Positions 23,192 to 33,036 of a DNA stretch of 64,000 nt are shown piece after piece. The notes under the pieces are model-generated. The model had not been told where the DNA came from, did no database searches, and saw only the letters and a list, made by a program, of their open reading frames with translations. The translations under genes were made by a program, and so were the position numbers. Position 1 is the stretch's first letter. Each line of letters opens with the position of its first letter. Source of the DNA: Tubulanus polymorphus (lineage: Eukaryota; Nemertea; Palaeonemertea; Tubulaniformes; Tubulanidae); NCBI RefSeq assembly GCF_964204645.1, contig NC_134033.1, positions 8,404,231-8,468,230 on the forward strand, read 5' to 3'.

Positions 23192-24497
23192 AACATAAAA
23201 TCAATATCATCATACTCGAAATCACTATTGGCTTCTTCATTTTCATTTAATTGTTCTTGTATAATTTGTTTAGGTTCTTCTTCCATTTCATTTTTCTCAT
23301 TTAAATAAAGTTTTATCTTGTTCCACATTTCATCTCGCTCTCTTTGTTTCTTTTTGTTTGTTAATTCGTCAAATGGAATTATAATATCTATGTTTGAATA
23401 ATTTACAATCTGATTTAAAAAGAATTCATAATTAATTGAATCTGTTATTCTATTTTCCAAATGATACATTAATATTTGTTTGAATATTTTTTTTATATTT
23501 TCCATATCTTCTTCTGTTAATTTAGGTTTTTCATAATAATCGTTAAATAATAAATATAAATACATTTTCTTTTGTTTTGTGTTAAATTTTGACGGAATAA
23601 TTGTTTTTATAATATCTTTTTTAGTTATTTCACCATTTTTTTCTATTATTTTCATTTTTTCAAGCCATTGCATATATTCTGGTGTATGATCTTCTATAGA
23701 AAATATTTTAAAAATTTCATCTAGATAATTTAATTTTGGATCTATGAGAAAATTTCTAGTTTTTTCTTCACCCCATAAATTCTTTTGCCATCCACAATCA
23801 ACACAAAATAACACAGTACCTTCTTGTCTTAAGGTCGCGTAATTACATTGTGGACATTTTCGTTTATAATCTATTGGTAATAGATCTTTTCTTACGCCTT
23901 CTTTATGTTTTATTGTTCTATTATGTAGATTTGAATTACTTGTTGTAATAATCAATTTACAATATTTACAATAATATGTTTTTCTTGTTAATTCATTATA
24001 TTTTTTTTTCTAACTTTTCAACTGTTTCTTTATCTGGTAACGTTTTCTCATATTTTATTTTTTCTAATAAACTATTTTTTCTTTCATTGAATTCAGTTTC
24101 AAATTTATTAGAAATTTTATCTATATGTAATTTACGAAATTGATGATTCTCCCAATCTTCTATATTTTCAGGGCTATATTTTACTCGACAAGGCTCGCAG
24201 AAATGATCTTTTATATTATCCTTATCATAGAATAAGAAAGGTCTTTTCCAAATACCTTCAGGTTCAACTTCAGCAGAATTACTATTACTTTCATTACTAT
24301 CAACATTAGCCGTTGCACCATTAATTTTACACTTCTCTGAATGTTTTTTAACATAATTTCTTGAGAATAATTTATTACATTTTGGACAGTTTAGTTTAGG
24401 GGGTTTATAATTTTCATCATGTTTTTTTCATATGTCGAGCCATATTACTTTTTCTTAGAAGTTCACCACAAATTTCACATGCTATCGTCTCATCCAT
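23188..24497 (-). pseudogene. zinc-finger plus zinc-ribbon protein, Mav2 copy
   Basis: It starts ATG at 24497 with a T-run just upstream on its strand. An early frameshift near 24425 and another near 24000 separate the finger region from a 255-codon open piece (23188-23955). That piece carries the zinc ribbon KRKCPQCNYATLRQEG, then VLFCVDCGWQ. Helical sequence follows (TPEYMQWLEKMKII; KKMYLYLLFNDYYEKP), and an acidic tail DFEYDDIDFMF. The C-x2-C...C-x2-C-G ribbon with a helical domain is reminiscent of viral late transcription factors (VLTF3) and TFIIB/TFIIS ribbons; I cannot distinguish these by eye. It overlaps PolB tail-to-tail by 4 bp. Confidence 0.72.
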
Positions 24498-24555
24498 TTA
24501 TTAGGGAAAAAAATTACTTGTGGTGATGAGTGGTAATTTTTTTATGTTATAAATA

Positions 24556-25310
24556 ATGGTAGAATTAAAAGAATACAGAAAATTTGTTGATTCTAGAAAA
24601 CTTACAAATTATAAATCACATAATTTACTAGTTCAATTAGATAGAGAATTTAAGAATTGTGAAGATTTAAAATTAGTTAATATAAGTTTATGTAACTCAT
24701 TTTACAATATATCGGATAAAAGTTTTGATCATAGATTGTTTATGATTCATGATAAAAATATGGATAAATGGTATAATCTATTTCTAAGAACAGGATTATA
24801 TAATTTAGAAACATTATCTCAAGAAATTAATAGAAGAGCTCGGCTAAAAGTGGGTGAATTTGTTGGGTTTAACATTAAATTTAATAAAATTGAAAGTACT
24901 AATAAAATAAGAATAAAGTTAACTAATGAACAATATAAATTCATAGTAAGAAAACCATTAGCTAAAATGCTAGGAGTTAATCCAAATAAAGTTTATTCAA
25001 ATGTTGATACTACACCAAATATAATACCTTTTACGCACTTCTATATTTATTGTAATTTAATTGATCCTACAAAAACATTCGAAGCAACTAAAGATACAAT
25101 TTGTAATTCTGGTTTATTAAATATTTTACTATTAAAAATGTCAAACAATTTGGAACTGAAATAAATTATAATTTAACTGAATGTGATTTCAAACCATGTA
25201 TTCCACATTTTAATAATTTTAGATTAGAAATAAGAAATCATAATGGTTATTTAATTGATTTGAATAACTTTCCTGTGATATATGAATTAGTTATAAGATG
25301 TAGAGAGTAA
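24556..25310 (+). pseudogene. predicted jelly-roll minor virion protein, Mav2 copy, frameshifted near the 3' end
   Basis: It is 202 open codons followed by a frameshift near 25135 in the KNVKQF region. The remaining sequence to the stop at 25308-25310 still matches the Mav1 protein end (YELVIRCRE). It is otherwise close to the intact Mav1 copy at 12034-12789. It lies divergent to the zinc-ribbon gene with 58 bp between starts, a likely bidirectional promoter region. Confidence 0.7.
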
Positions 25311-25329
25311 TTTTTTCATTATATAAATG
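25311..25329 (+). promoter_or_regulatory. T-run plus TATAAATG start motif
   Basis: A T-run directly follows the stop codon of the upstream gene, and ATATAAATG overlaps the next start, with 10 nt between run and ATG. The same arrangement recurs before most genes of the three elements. Confidence 0.6.
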
Positions 25330-25682
25330 AATATAACTGTTGGACCGAGTATATGTTTTGGGTTTGATTTTAAACGTGAGAAAGAAATGAAATTTAACAT
25401 TAATGATGTAATTACACATATCAAAAATATTGCATTTTCTAATAAAACAACATTTAAGTATGAAAAAACAATAGATAAAGAAACTTTTAACGTAGAAAAG
25501 ATTACTAATTTAATTAGAGAATCTTTAAGATTTTATGAATTAGATGAAGATTTTATCATCGATGATATCAAAAAATAATAATTGAAATATATACAAATGA
25601 AACTAGTAATGAAATAAATGTTGAATTAATCATCACTAAGATAACTAAATATTTTGAAGATAGTAATTTTTTTGATAAATAA
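25327..25682 (+). pseudogene. small conserved protein (about 118 aa), Mav2 copy, frameshifted
   Basis: It starts MNITVGPSICFGFDFKRE. The first frame closes at 25578 after DIKK; homologous sequence in another frame (NEINVELIITKITKYFEDSN) continues to the TAA at 25680-25682. That TAA is contiguous with the next ATG, forming TAAATG. No known domain. Confidence 0.65.
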
Positions 25683-25903
25683 ATGAGTGATAATAAGTGG
25701 ATAATAACTGGATTATATAATGGAGCATTACTATCAGTTGGAACTGTTGGTTATTCAATGGTATTAAAAAAGTATTCAAACTGGGAAGTGTTAATGATGA
25801 TAGATTTGATATCAATGATATTTTAAAATTAACATTAGCATTTACTTTATCTAATTTAACTATTGATTATTTAGAAAAACAAAAATATATTCCTCCCATA
25901 TAA
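25683..25903 (+). pseudogene. small membrane protein (about 73 aa), Mav2 copy, frameshifted
   Basis: It begins MSDNKWIITGLYNGALLS with a hydrophobic N-terminal half. The frame breaks near 25770 (a deletion in an A-run after SMVLKK). The end still reads YIPPI. The intact version is 45751-45972. Confidence 0.62.
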
Positions 25904-25927
25904 ATGCGTAATTATTTTACTAAATAA

Positions 25928-26345
25928 ATGGCTTGTGCAATTATAACTATTATAGGATCGGCAATTGTTAACGCTTTAGCATTTACTGGTGGCGGTTATT
26001 TATTTAAGCATATTGATAAAAATAGTTCATTAGGAAAACAAAGAAGACATAATTTAGCATTAGAGAAATAAAGCAGCAGAAGAATACAGAGAAAAACGAC
26101 AAAACTATATGGATTATATTAACAAGGAATTATATGATCAGAAGATTTCACATAGAGATTTTCAATCAGTTGATGATGCAATGAGTTTATATAACGCAGT
26201 AACCAATAAAGAAAAATTACATCTATACAAACCAAAATTATCAGATTATTATACCCCAAGTAAAGAACAACAGAAATATGAAATAATTTGGATTTTAGGT
26301 GGAACAGTTATTGTTATATTTGTAGCATATAAATTTACTAATTAG
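25928..26345 (+). pseudogene. small membrane protein with two hydrophobic ends, Mav2 copy, one small deletion
   Basis: MACAIITIIGSAIVNALAF is followed by GGGYLFKHIDKN, and a deletion near 26066 shifts the frame. The C-terminal 78 codons (26109-26345) are open and contain KEKLHLYKPKLSDYYTP, then the final anchor VIVIFVAYKFTN. This copy shows the join that the BEL element splits in Mav1. Confidence 0.75.
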
Positions 26346-26348
26346 TAA

Positions 26349-26367
26349 TTTTTTTTCTAAATAAATG
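26349..26367 (+). promoter_or_regulatory. T-run plus AATAAATG start motif
   Basis: Eight T residues, an 8-nt spacer, then AATAAATGG at the start of the two-helix membrane protein gene. Confidence 0.6.
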
Positions 26368-26799
26368 GAAGATAAAGTTGATAGTATTGATATTATTCCT
26401 CATGATTTAAATAAAACTAAATTGAAAATATATTTAGAAAAACAAATATTAGAATTTGAAAGTGACTTAAAGATAAAAAAGAAAAAATATTTAAAAAGTA
26501 AAATTATATATTATTTGATTATAAGTGGTTCGGTTACAATTAGTTCTGTAATAACATTTCTAGCAATATTCAGTCCATTAACACCTTTAGCTATTTCAAT
26601 TGGTGTATTAGGATTAAGTTCAAGTGTTTTAACTGGTATAAGTTCAAAATTAAATATAAAAAGTAATAAAGAGAAAATTAAAACTAATATAAAAGAAATT
26701 AATAAATTAAAGAATACACTAGATTATATAATAAGTTTAAATGGTCATATAACAGTTGAAGAACAAGATAAATTATTAAAAGAATTAATAAATTATTAA
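26365..26799 (+). CDS. small two-helix membrane protein, Mav2 copy (144 aa)
   Basis: This is an intact ORF, the counterpart of 2286-2711. It has a lysine-rich amphipathic N-terminus, hydrophobic segments around residues 50-71 and 75-96, and a charged C-terminal helix ending EEQDKLLKELINY. The polar face and paired hydrophobic helices would suit a small membrane protein of a virion or replication complex, but that is inference only. Confidence 0.72.
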   Translation: MEDKVDSIDIIPHDLNKTKLKIYLEKQILEFESDLKIKKKKYLKSKIIYYLIISGSVTISSVITFLAIFSPLTPLAISIGVLGLSSSVLTGISSKLNIKSNKEKIKTNIKEINKLKNTLDYIISLNGHITVEEQDKLLKELINY

Positions 26800-26815
26800 T
26801 TTTTTAATTATATAA

Positions 26816-28201
26816 ATGGTAGATAGTTTTCCAAAAGCTTTCCAATATAATAAATCAATTAAATATAATATTCCAGCAATAGATTTTAATAAAGATATTA
26901 CATATAGAAATGAAGTTTTAGATTCATTAACTAATTTAGAAATTTATGTTACTGAAACTAATAATTTTAATGCAAAGATGGAAAATATATTTCATGTATA
27001 TTTAATTAATTTTAAAAAATTGAAAGATGAAAAACAATGGTTATTAAAATCTAATATGAAGTATTGGCAGAACCAATTAAATTTTGCTGTTTATTGTGCA
27101 ACAACAGGATGTGGAATTAGTTGGAATGATCATTTGAATAATTCTGAATATAAATTAATTCAAAGTTTATTTAGATTTCATACATACTTTCAAATCAGAA
27201 TAATATTAAATGAATTAGAGTGCGCTTTACCAGGATCTAGGTATTTTAAAGAATTAGATAATAATATTGATTTATCAAAGTTTTATAAAATTTGTAATGA
27301 ATTTAATATAGATATAAATAATTCTGATTTTAGAACAAAAATTGGAACAATAAGATCACTTCCTTGCCCTAAAAAGATTGCAGAATATTGTGCACTTCCC
27401 ATACCATCTAATAGTTTGTATAATATCTATAGTAATAAATTAGGTTATGGTAAAATACAAACTAAGGATTTAGAATCATTAAATTTCAATAAATTACCGA
27501 CATTTTATGATAATTTAAAACAAGAAAACAATAATGGTTGGGTTTATTTCATTTTAGAAAATAATGAAGGTTTTACAAAATCAGGTATACAAAGAATAAA
27601 TCAATCTATTAGAACTTATTTGATATGTATTTTAGGTGCGCAAGTTGAAACAAGATCCCCAATAATTGGAAATTTAAATACATCATTTGATACACAAAAA
27701 TTCAAAGTATTATTTGAAGATTCTATTCATAATGATAAAAATAGATCGATTCCAGAAAACATTGTAAGATATCAAAATCATTTAGATAAATCTCATGTAA
27801 GACTAAATTATTGTATGGGCCCTAATCTATTAATTATTTCTAATGATTTAGTACTAAAGATGGGAAACATAATTGGTTACAATAATCTAATTAAAACTGC
27901 AACAATAAATAATTCATTTGGATTAAATGATATAAATAAAAAGATTATTACCGCTCCAAAATTAATGGAAGGTGAAAAAAATAAAAAACACATGCAATCA
28001 ACAGAAACTAAAACTAAAAATATTAAATTGCATAATGATTCTAAAATAAAAGATTACAATACATCAGAAAATATAAAAACTGATAATATTCAACATGATA
28101 TAATTAAAACTAATAATGATAATAAATTCCATGAAAATACTAAATTAGCTTTAACTTGTACAGGAATTGTTATAGGAGGAATATTATATTTTAAATTTTA
28201 A
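26816..28201 (+). CDS. conserved 461-residue Maverick protein, intact
   Basis: This is the only intact copy. Domains by eye: an N-terminal leader (MVDSFPKAFQYNKSIKYN); an alpha/beta region with QNQLNFAVYCATTGCG and a short-spaced Cys pair; LFRFHTYFQIRIILNELEC; a central helical core with GFTKSGIQRINQSIR, TYLICILGAQVETRSP and RYQNHLDKSHVRLNY; a Lys/Asn-rich linker from about 380; and a single C-terminal membrane segment (TCTGIVIGGILYFKF). The CATTGCG and RINQSIR segments remind me of proteins found beside capsid genes in cnidarian and mollusc Mavericks. Function is not established; a virion structural protein anchored in a membrane is possible. Confidence 0.75.
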   Translation: MVDSFPKAFQYNKSIKYNIPAIDFNKDITYRNEVLDSLTNLEIYVTETNNFNAKMENIFHVYLINFKKLKDEKQWLLKSNMKYWQNQLNFAVYCATTGCGISWNDHLNNSEYKLIQSLFRFHTYFQIRIILNELECALPGSRYFKELDNNIDLSKFYKICNEFNIDINNSDFRTKIGTIRSLPCPKKIAEYCALPIPSNSLYNIYSNKLGYGKIQTKDLESLNFNKLPTFYDNLKQENNNGWVYFILENNEGFTKSGIQRINQSIRTYLICILGAQVETRSPIIGNLNTSFDTQKFKVLFEDSIHNDKNRSIPENIVRYQNHLDKSHVRLNYCMGPNLLIISNDLVLKMGNIIGYNNLIKTATINNSFGLNDINKKIITAPKLMEGEKNKKHMQSTETKTKNIKLHNDSKIKDYNTSENIKTDNIQHDIIKTNNDNKFHENTKLALTCTGIVIGGILYFKF

Positions 28202-28220
28202 TTTTTTTATTATATAAATG
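28202..28220 (+). promoter_or_regulatory. T-run plus TATAAATG start motif
   Basis: Seven T residues directly after the upstream stop, a 9-nt spacer, then TATAAATGG. Confidence 0.62.
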
Positions 28221-29647
28221 GATGTAGAAGGTGGAGAAGATATTGGAATGGACCCTTTAGATGAACCTGGTATAACTGATGAACAACAACCTGATTTTAG
28301 TGAAACAAGTTTTAATGTCGGTAATGAGTCAGGATATAATAATAATTTGAATATGCCTGATTATATTGAAAATGCAGAATCACAATTAAATCCTGAAAAT
28401 TTAGACCCAGATTTAGTAAAACAAGATTTAGATAATTTAAACAAAATACCTAAATTAGAAGATTTAATTGAAAAATCTAAACTTAACATAAATGATGAAG
28501 ACGTTGGACTTTTAGCAGATCAATTAAAATTTTTAGATAATGGTAAATGTTATTATCGTTTGAAAGGTGATTATTATATTGATATCACTTATAAAAATAA
28601 TGAAAATAAAATATTATCAGAATCAACTTTAGAAAAATTAAAACCAGATAGAATTAAAAGAATAAGTAATAGTAATGAAATAACTGATGTTACACAAAAT
28701 GAAAGAGATGATAATATAGACGTATTTAAACAAAAAATTAATGAATTATTTGAAATAATCAAAAAGAAATCAGAGACAGAAACAACTTCTGAACAGAATA
28801 TAACTTCCAAAACTAGTAAACTTAAATCAAATAAAGTTTCAATTGAAAAACTTTTACCGAATGGATTAATTGATGCAACAGATCAAGAATTAGAAGATTT
28901 AGATATATTTTCTGATAAAGCAATTAGAGAGATTATTAGTATAAGAAATGAAGCTGATAAAATTGCGCATGATAAAAGTATAAGAGATTTAAAAATTAGA
29001 ACTTTAGAAAAAGAATTAACTGATAAAAATAAAAAAATAGAACAATCAAAATTAGATAGAGATAATAAAGTTATTGAAGAAATCGAATTTAAAAAAAGAA
29101 ATGCGTGTTTAGAAAAAGAAAAGATGATTTAGAATATAACATAGAATTACAAAAAGAAGAAATTAAATTATTATTAAAATCATATGATTATAATATTAAT
29201 AGATTAAAAGTTATTTTTAAAGATTTATTGATAAAACCAAATTCTGAAATATCATTGAAAGATAGAATAAAGTTATTATTTAAATTAGAAGGAATAACAA
29301 TTCTTTCAATTCTAACAGCTGTAACTATGTTATTTACAACAATTGGTTTAGCTATATCAAATTCATTAAAATCTACTCCTACTCCAAATAAACCAGATAA
29401 ACGCCAAGATAATAATTCTATACAAGATAAAGTTAAGGATGGTTTAAAGAAATTAGCAAAATATTTATGGGAACTATCTAAAAAATCTGCCGCAGCTTTA
29501 CCAGGAATTATTGCATCAATTGTTGGTTTTATATTGAAATCTGCTGGGAATATTCTTAACTTTGCTGCTGAACATATTATTTTATTTTTAATAACAGTTG
29601 TAAGTGCTATTATTTTTGGGTTAGTGAATATGATTGAAAATAAATAA
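28218..29647 (+). pseudogene. coiled-coil/membrane protein, Mav2 copy, one frameshift
   Basis: Two ORFs (28218-29132 and 29105-29647) overlap in different frames; the shift is near 29110. The acidic N-terminus (DPLDEPGITDEQ) leads to a folded segment (YYRLKGDYYIDI). A long coiled coil follows (EIISIRNEADKIAHD onward), then a hydrophobic segment (ILSILTAVTMLFTTIGLAIS). The end has strikingly hydrophobic repeats, KKSAAALPGIIASIVGFILK and a final membrane helix. The LPGIIASIVGFIL stretch looks membrane-active. It may be a virion scaffold or membrane protein; not recognised with certainty. Confidence 0.7.
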
Positions 29648-29651
29648 TTAA

Positions 29652-29670
29652 TTTTTTTGTTAAATAAATG
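29652..29670 (+). promoter_or_regulatory. T-run plus AATAAATG start motif before capsid-like gene
   Basis: Seven T residues, a 9-nt spacer, then AATAAATGAG. Confidence 0.6.
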
Positions 29671-30889
29671 AGTGGGAGTTATATAAGTCCTTCTAAGATT
29701 TCTAGAATATCTAATGCTATTAAAGCAGAAAGATCACATCATATAATTACTCATAATCCTTCAAATATTAATCCCGATGAAACTTTATATGATAGAATTC
29801 CTAGATTGACACAAAATACTTTTTATGTTCCAAATAGTATTTATTTATCAGCTGATATAAAAGTAATTGGTCATGATAATAATTATGTTGTTGATAATGT
29901 TGGGAGATATTTGATTAAAAAATTAACTCTAAAGATTGGTCCAGAAACAGTTTTCTCATTAGATGATTATAATTTATTTATGCATTATAAAGATTTATGG
30001 TTAACTAAAGAAAATAGAAATAATATGATATCTCAGGGTATTCAATCGGAAAACCATAATAAATTAAGATCAGGAGCTAATGACGCAATAGTAACTCGTG
30101 CCACAGGTAATTTGATTAAAAAGATTTATGGAAGCAAATATAAAATTCCATTAGACTTTATATAAATATGTAATTCAAGAAGATATTATATTTGAGATAA
30201 CATTTGCTCCTGTAAATGAAATTGTATTATCTAGCGTTGTTAAAGATATGGGTTATAAATTATCAAATATATGTTTAGAATATGACACAGTAACTAATGA
30301 AAATATTGCTAGCACAATTCAAACTCGATACAATCAAGGATTTTCATTATTATATGATTATATTGATAAATTTAAAACTGTAACTATTAATGCAAATGAT
30401 GAAATAATTAATGAGAATATTAACTTCCCAAGAAGATCTATTAAAGGTATATTAATATTTTTTACCATTGCAACATATTCTAATGGCGCAATAACGGTTG
30501 ATAATTATTATAATCCTGAAATAACAAAAGTAGAAATAACTATCGAAGGAATAGCAAATAAAATATTTTGTCAAGGAATGAGAATGATAGATCAGTGGCC
30601 AGAAATTAGAGAACATTTTATGAATGAAAAAGTAAAATCATTTGAAAATTGTAATATTAATCAAATTGATTATTATACCGGCAATAAATATGCATTATGG
30701 TTAGATTTTAGAACAACAGAGGATAATTCATAACATGGTTCTGGAAAAAAACTACAGAACACAAAAGATGGAATACAATTATTCATGACAAAGAATAAAG
30801 GAATCAAAAATTTCAAAATGCACATTTATATTATATCTGACGCGCAATTAAATATTGTAAATTCACAATTAGATAGTATTCAATATTAG
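29668..30889 (+). pseudogene. predicted major capsid protein, Mav2 copy, frameshift and nonsense
   Basis: Pieces 29668-30165 and 30248-30733 and a tail to TAG at 30887-30889 form one gene of about 406 residues. Strand-rich segments include NTFYVPNSIYLSADI, RYLIKKLTLKIGPETVFSL, NFPRRSIKGILIFF and MHIYIISDAQLNIVNSQL. The layout fits the double jelly-roll capsid class of Mavericks, by my memory of related animal elements. Damage: a deletion/frameshift at about 30165 (the Mav3 copy shows the missing LINNNAPLYKYAIQED) and an in-frame TAA at 30731. The assignment rests on family resemblance, not on a catalytic motif. Confidence 0.62.
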
Positions 30890-30919
30890 AAATATAAAGT
30901 TAAAATCAACGATATATAA

Positions 30920-32047
30920 ATGGGTGGTAAAAAAACTCCTAATACTAAAGAACAATATTTAAGAAATTTATATTGCAACCCTGAGAGTTCGGTTGCTTAT
31001 TCTTCTACTAAAAATATATGGCGTCAAGTAAAACAAGATAAATTAGATAAGATAATCACACAAAATTTAGTTAAATATAAAGATATAAATGAATTTATGT
31101 TAGAACAACCAACATACACAACACATAAAAAAATTTTTAGAAAATATAAAACTCGTAAAACTATGGTAAGTTATGGAGATCAACAGTGGCAAGGAGATTT
31201 AATTGATATGAAAAATGTTAAGAAAGATAATGATGATTATTGGTGGTTATTGAATATAATTGATATTTTTAGTCGTTATGTATGGAGTTTCCCACTTTAT
31301 ATAAAAGATGCTGTACAAACATCAAATGTTTTAAGAAAATTTCTTTCGGATGATAAACTAAAACCAGAAAAAATACAATTTGATGATGGAAAAGAATTTG
31401 ATAATTCACTTGTCCATGAACTCTTAGATAATCATAATATTAAATATTTTTCAACAAAATCGGATAAAAAAGCAGCAGTTATTGAACGATTTAATAGAAC
31501 ATTAAGAACAAGAATGTGGAAATATTTTACAGCAAATAATACTTTTAAATGGATTGATGTTTTACCGAAATTGATAGAAGGATATAATAATTCTTATCAT
31601 TCTTCTATTGGAATGAAACCTATTGATGCTAGAAAACCTGAAAATGCTGAAATTGTTTGGAATAATTTATATGGAGCATTTCTTGTAGATGATTTTGGTG
31701 AACCTAAATTTAAAGTTGGTCAAAATGTTAGAATTTCTAAGTATAAAAAGATATTTGACAAGGGATACGATCGAAATTTTACTAGAGAAATATATAAAAT
31801 AAAAAAGGTTATAACAACAAAACCATATGTCTATAAATTAGAAGATTTAGATGGTGAAGAAGTTGATGGCTACTTCTACGAAGAAGAATTAAGTTTAACT
31901 ACAGAAAATCTAGAACAAGAATATAAAATTGAAAAAGTATTAAAAACAAAAACTATTAAAAGAAAAAAATATTCTTTAGTAAAATGGGTTGGATGGCCGG
32001 ATAAATTCAATGAATGGATATTATCAAGTAAAATTAAAAATATATAA
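30920..32047 (+). CDS. chromodomain integrase (rve family), intact, 375 aa
   Basis: This is a retroviral-type DDE integrase of Maverick type. The catalytic residues are visible: Asp in QWQGDLIDM (about residue 95), Asp in IQFDDGKEFDNS (about 155), and Glu in KKAAVIERFNRTLR (about 190). A basic N-terminal region precedes the core, and an SH3-like C-terminal segment (KFKVGQNVRISKYKK) follows. The last 55 residues are a chromodomain: EYKIEKVLKTKTIKRKKYS, then LVKWVGWPDKFNEWI, with the aromatic cage residues Tyr, Trp, Trp. It inserts the linear element and duplicates 6 bp; the chromodomain probably steers it to methylated histone H3. It starts at ATATAAATGG without a T-run. Confidence 0.95.
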   Translation: MGGKKTPNTKEQYLRNLYCNPESSVAYSSTKNIWRQVKQDKLDKIITQNLVKYKDINEFMLEQPTYTTHKKIFRKYKTRKTMVSYGDQQWQGDLIDMKNVKKDNDDYWWLLNIIDIFSRYVWSFPLYIKDAVQTSNVLRKFLSDDKLKPEKIQFDDGKEFDNSLVHELLDNHNIKYFSTKSDKKAAVIERFNRTLRTRMWKYFTANNTFKWIDVLPKLIEGYNNSYHSSIGMKPIDARKPENAEIVWNNLYGAFLVDDFGEPKFKVGQNVRISKYKKIFDKGYDRNFTREIYKIKKVITTKPYVYKLEDLDGEEVDGYFYEEELSLTTENLEQEYKIEKVLKTKTIKRKKYSLVKWVGWPDKFNEWILSSKIKNI

Positions 32048-32654
32048 ATGAATAAGGAATTATTCATATTTGAGCCTCATAGTATGTTAATTTCTGGTGT
32101 AACAAATTGTGGAAACTTATTTTATATTAAATTTATTAGAAACTGTTTATAAAAACTATTTTGATAATATAGTATTATTTTGTCCAACGTATGAATTTAA
32201 TCAAACTTATGATAGAAATATTACTAGAAATAATAAATTTATTATATTAGATCCTAAAACAGTTAAAGAAAATTTAGATAATTGTATTAAAATAGCAATT
32301 GATATTTATAAAGGATCAAATACATTATTCATTATAGATGATTGTGCTAATATACATGATTCAAAAGTTAGAGAGAGTGAGTTATGCTACTTAGCTTTTT
32401 CTGGCAGACATTTTGGGATAACAACTTTGGTTTTAAATCAAAAATATAATTCAATTGTTAAAGACTTTAGAGAAAACATTAGATTTCTAGTTTTATTCTA
32501 CAATAAAGATAGAAAATCGATGAAAAATGCACTTGAGGAAAATGATATTATTCCACATGATTTACATAATGAATATATGGATAAGTTGAAAAATATTAAA
32601 AGATCAAAATTACTATTTAGATTACAACACCCATTTAAATATGAATTTATTTAA
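32048..32654 (+). pseudogene. FtsK/HerA-type packaging ATPase, Mav2 copy, broken at Walker A
   Basis: The gene starts directly after the integrase stop (TATATAAATGAATAAGG). A two-base loss near 32112 in the A-run of the P-loop shifts the frame (Mav3 keeps SGVTNCGKTYF). The rest is open from 32109: FDNIVLFCPTYEFNQ, Walker B LFIIDDCANIHDS, the sensor-like AFSGRHFGITTLVLNQKYN, and a C-terminal SKLLFRLQHPFKYEF. This is the A32-like DNA-packaging ATPase of Mavericks, which would pump the genome into particles. Confidence 0.88.
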
Positions 32655-33010
32655 ATTCAACTGGCTTGTTAATCTAGTTGAATTCTAGTTATTGGTAGTT
32701 GTAACAAAAATCAACTAGATTTAACAATATTTTAACTAGCTTGTTAATCTAGTTGAATTCTAGTTACATTCTAGTTGAATTCTAGTTGTTAGTAGTTGGA
32801 ACAAAAATCAACTAGATTTAACAATATTTTAACTAGCTTGTTAATCTAGTTTAATTCTAGTTACATTCTAGTTGAATTCTAGTTGTTAGTAGTTGGAACA
32901 AAAATCAACTAGATTTAACAAGAAATAAACACAAACAACAATATTTCAACTAGCTTGTTAATCTAGTTGAATTCTAGTTACATTCTAGTTGAATTCTAGT
33001 TGCAACATCA
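32655..33010. repeat. CTAGTT repeat array between ATPase and next gene, Mav2
   Basis: About four imperfect tandem units of 78-117 bp start near 32656, 32733, 32830 and 32946. Each has a core of CTAGTT spaced by 11 bp (CTAGTTGAATT, CTAGTTACATT) and inverse motifs (CAACTAG) about 40 bp downstream. It is the longest non-coding gap in the element and is conserved in Mav3 with three units. It could be a replication origin, packaging signal or enhancer; no function can be proved here. Confidence 0.85.
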
Positions 33011-33017
33011 CAACTAA

Positions 33018-33036
33018 TTTTTTTGTTATATAAATG
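33018..33036 (+). promoter_or_regulatory. T-run plus TATAAATG start motif after repeat array
   Basis: Seven T residues, a 9-nt spacer, then TATAAATGG. Confidence 0.6.

Noticed and set aside
32655-33010. Repeat array considered as CRISPR
   Set aside because: Units are long, imperfect and contain no unique spacers; the context is a eukaryotic mobile element.
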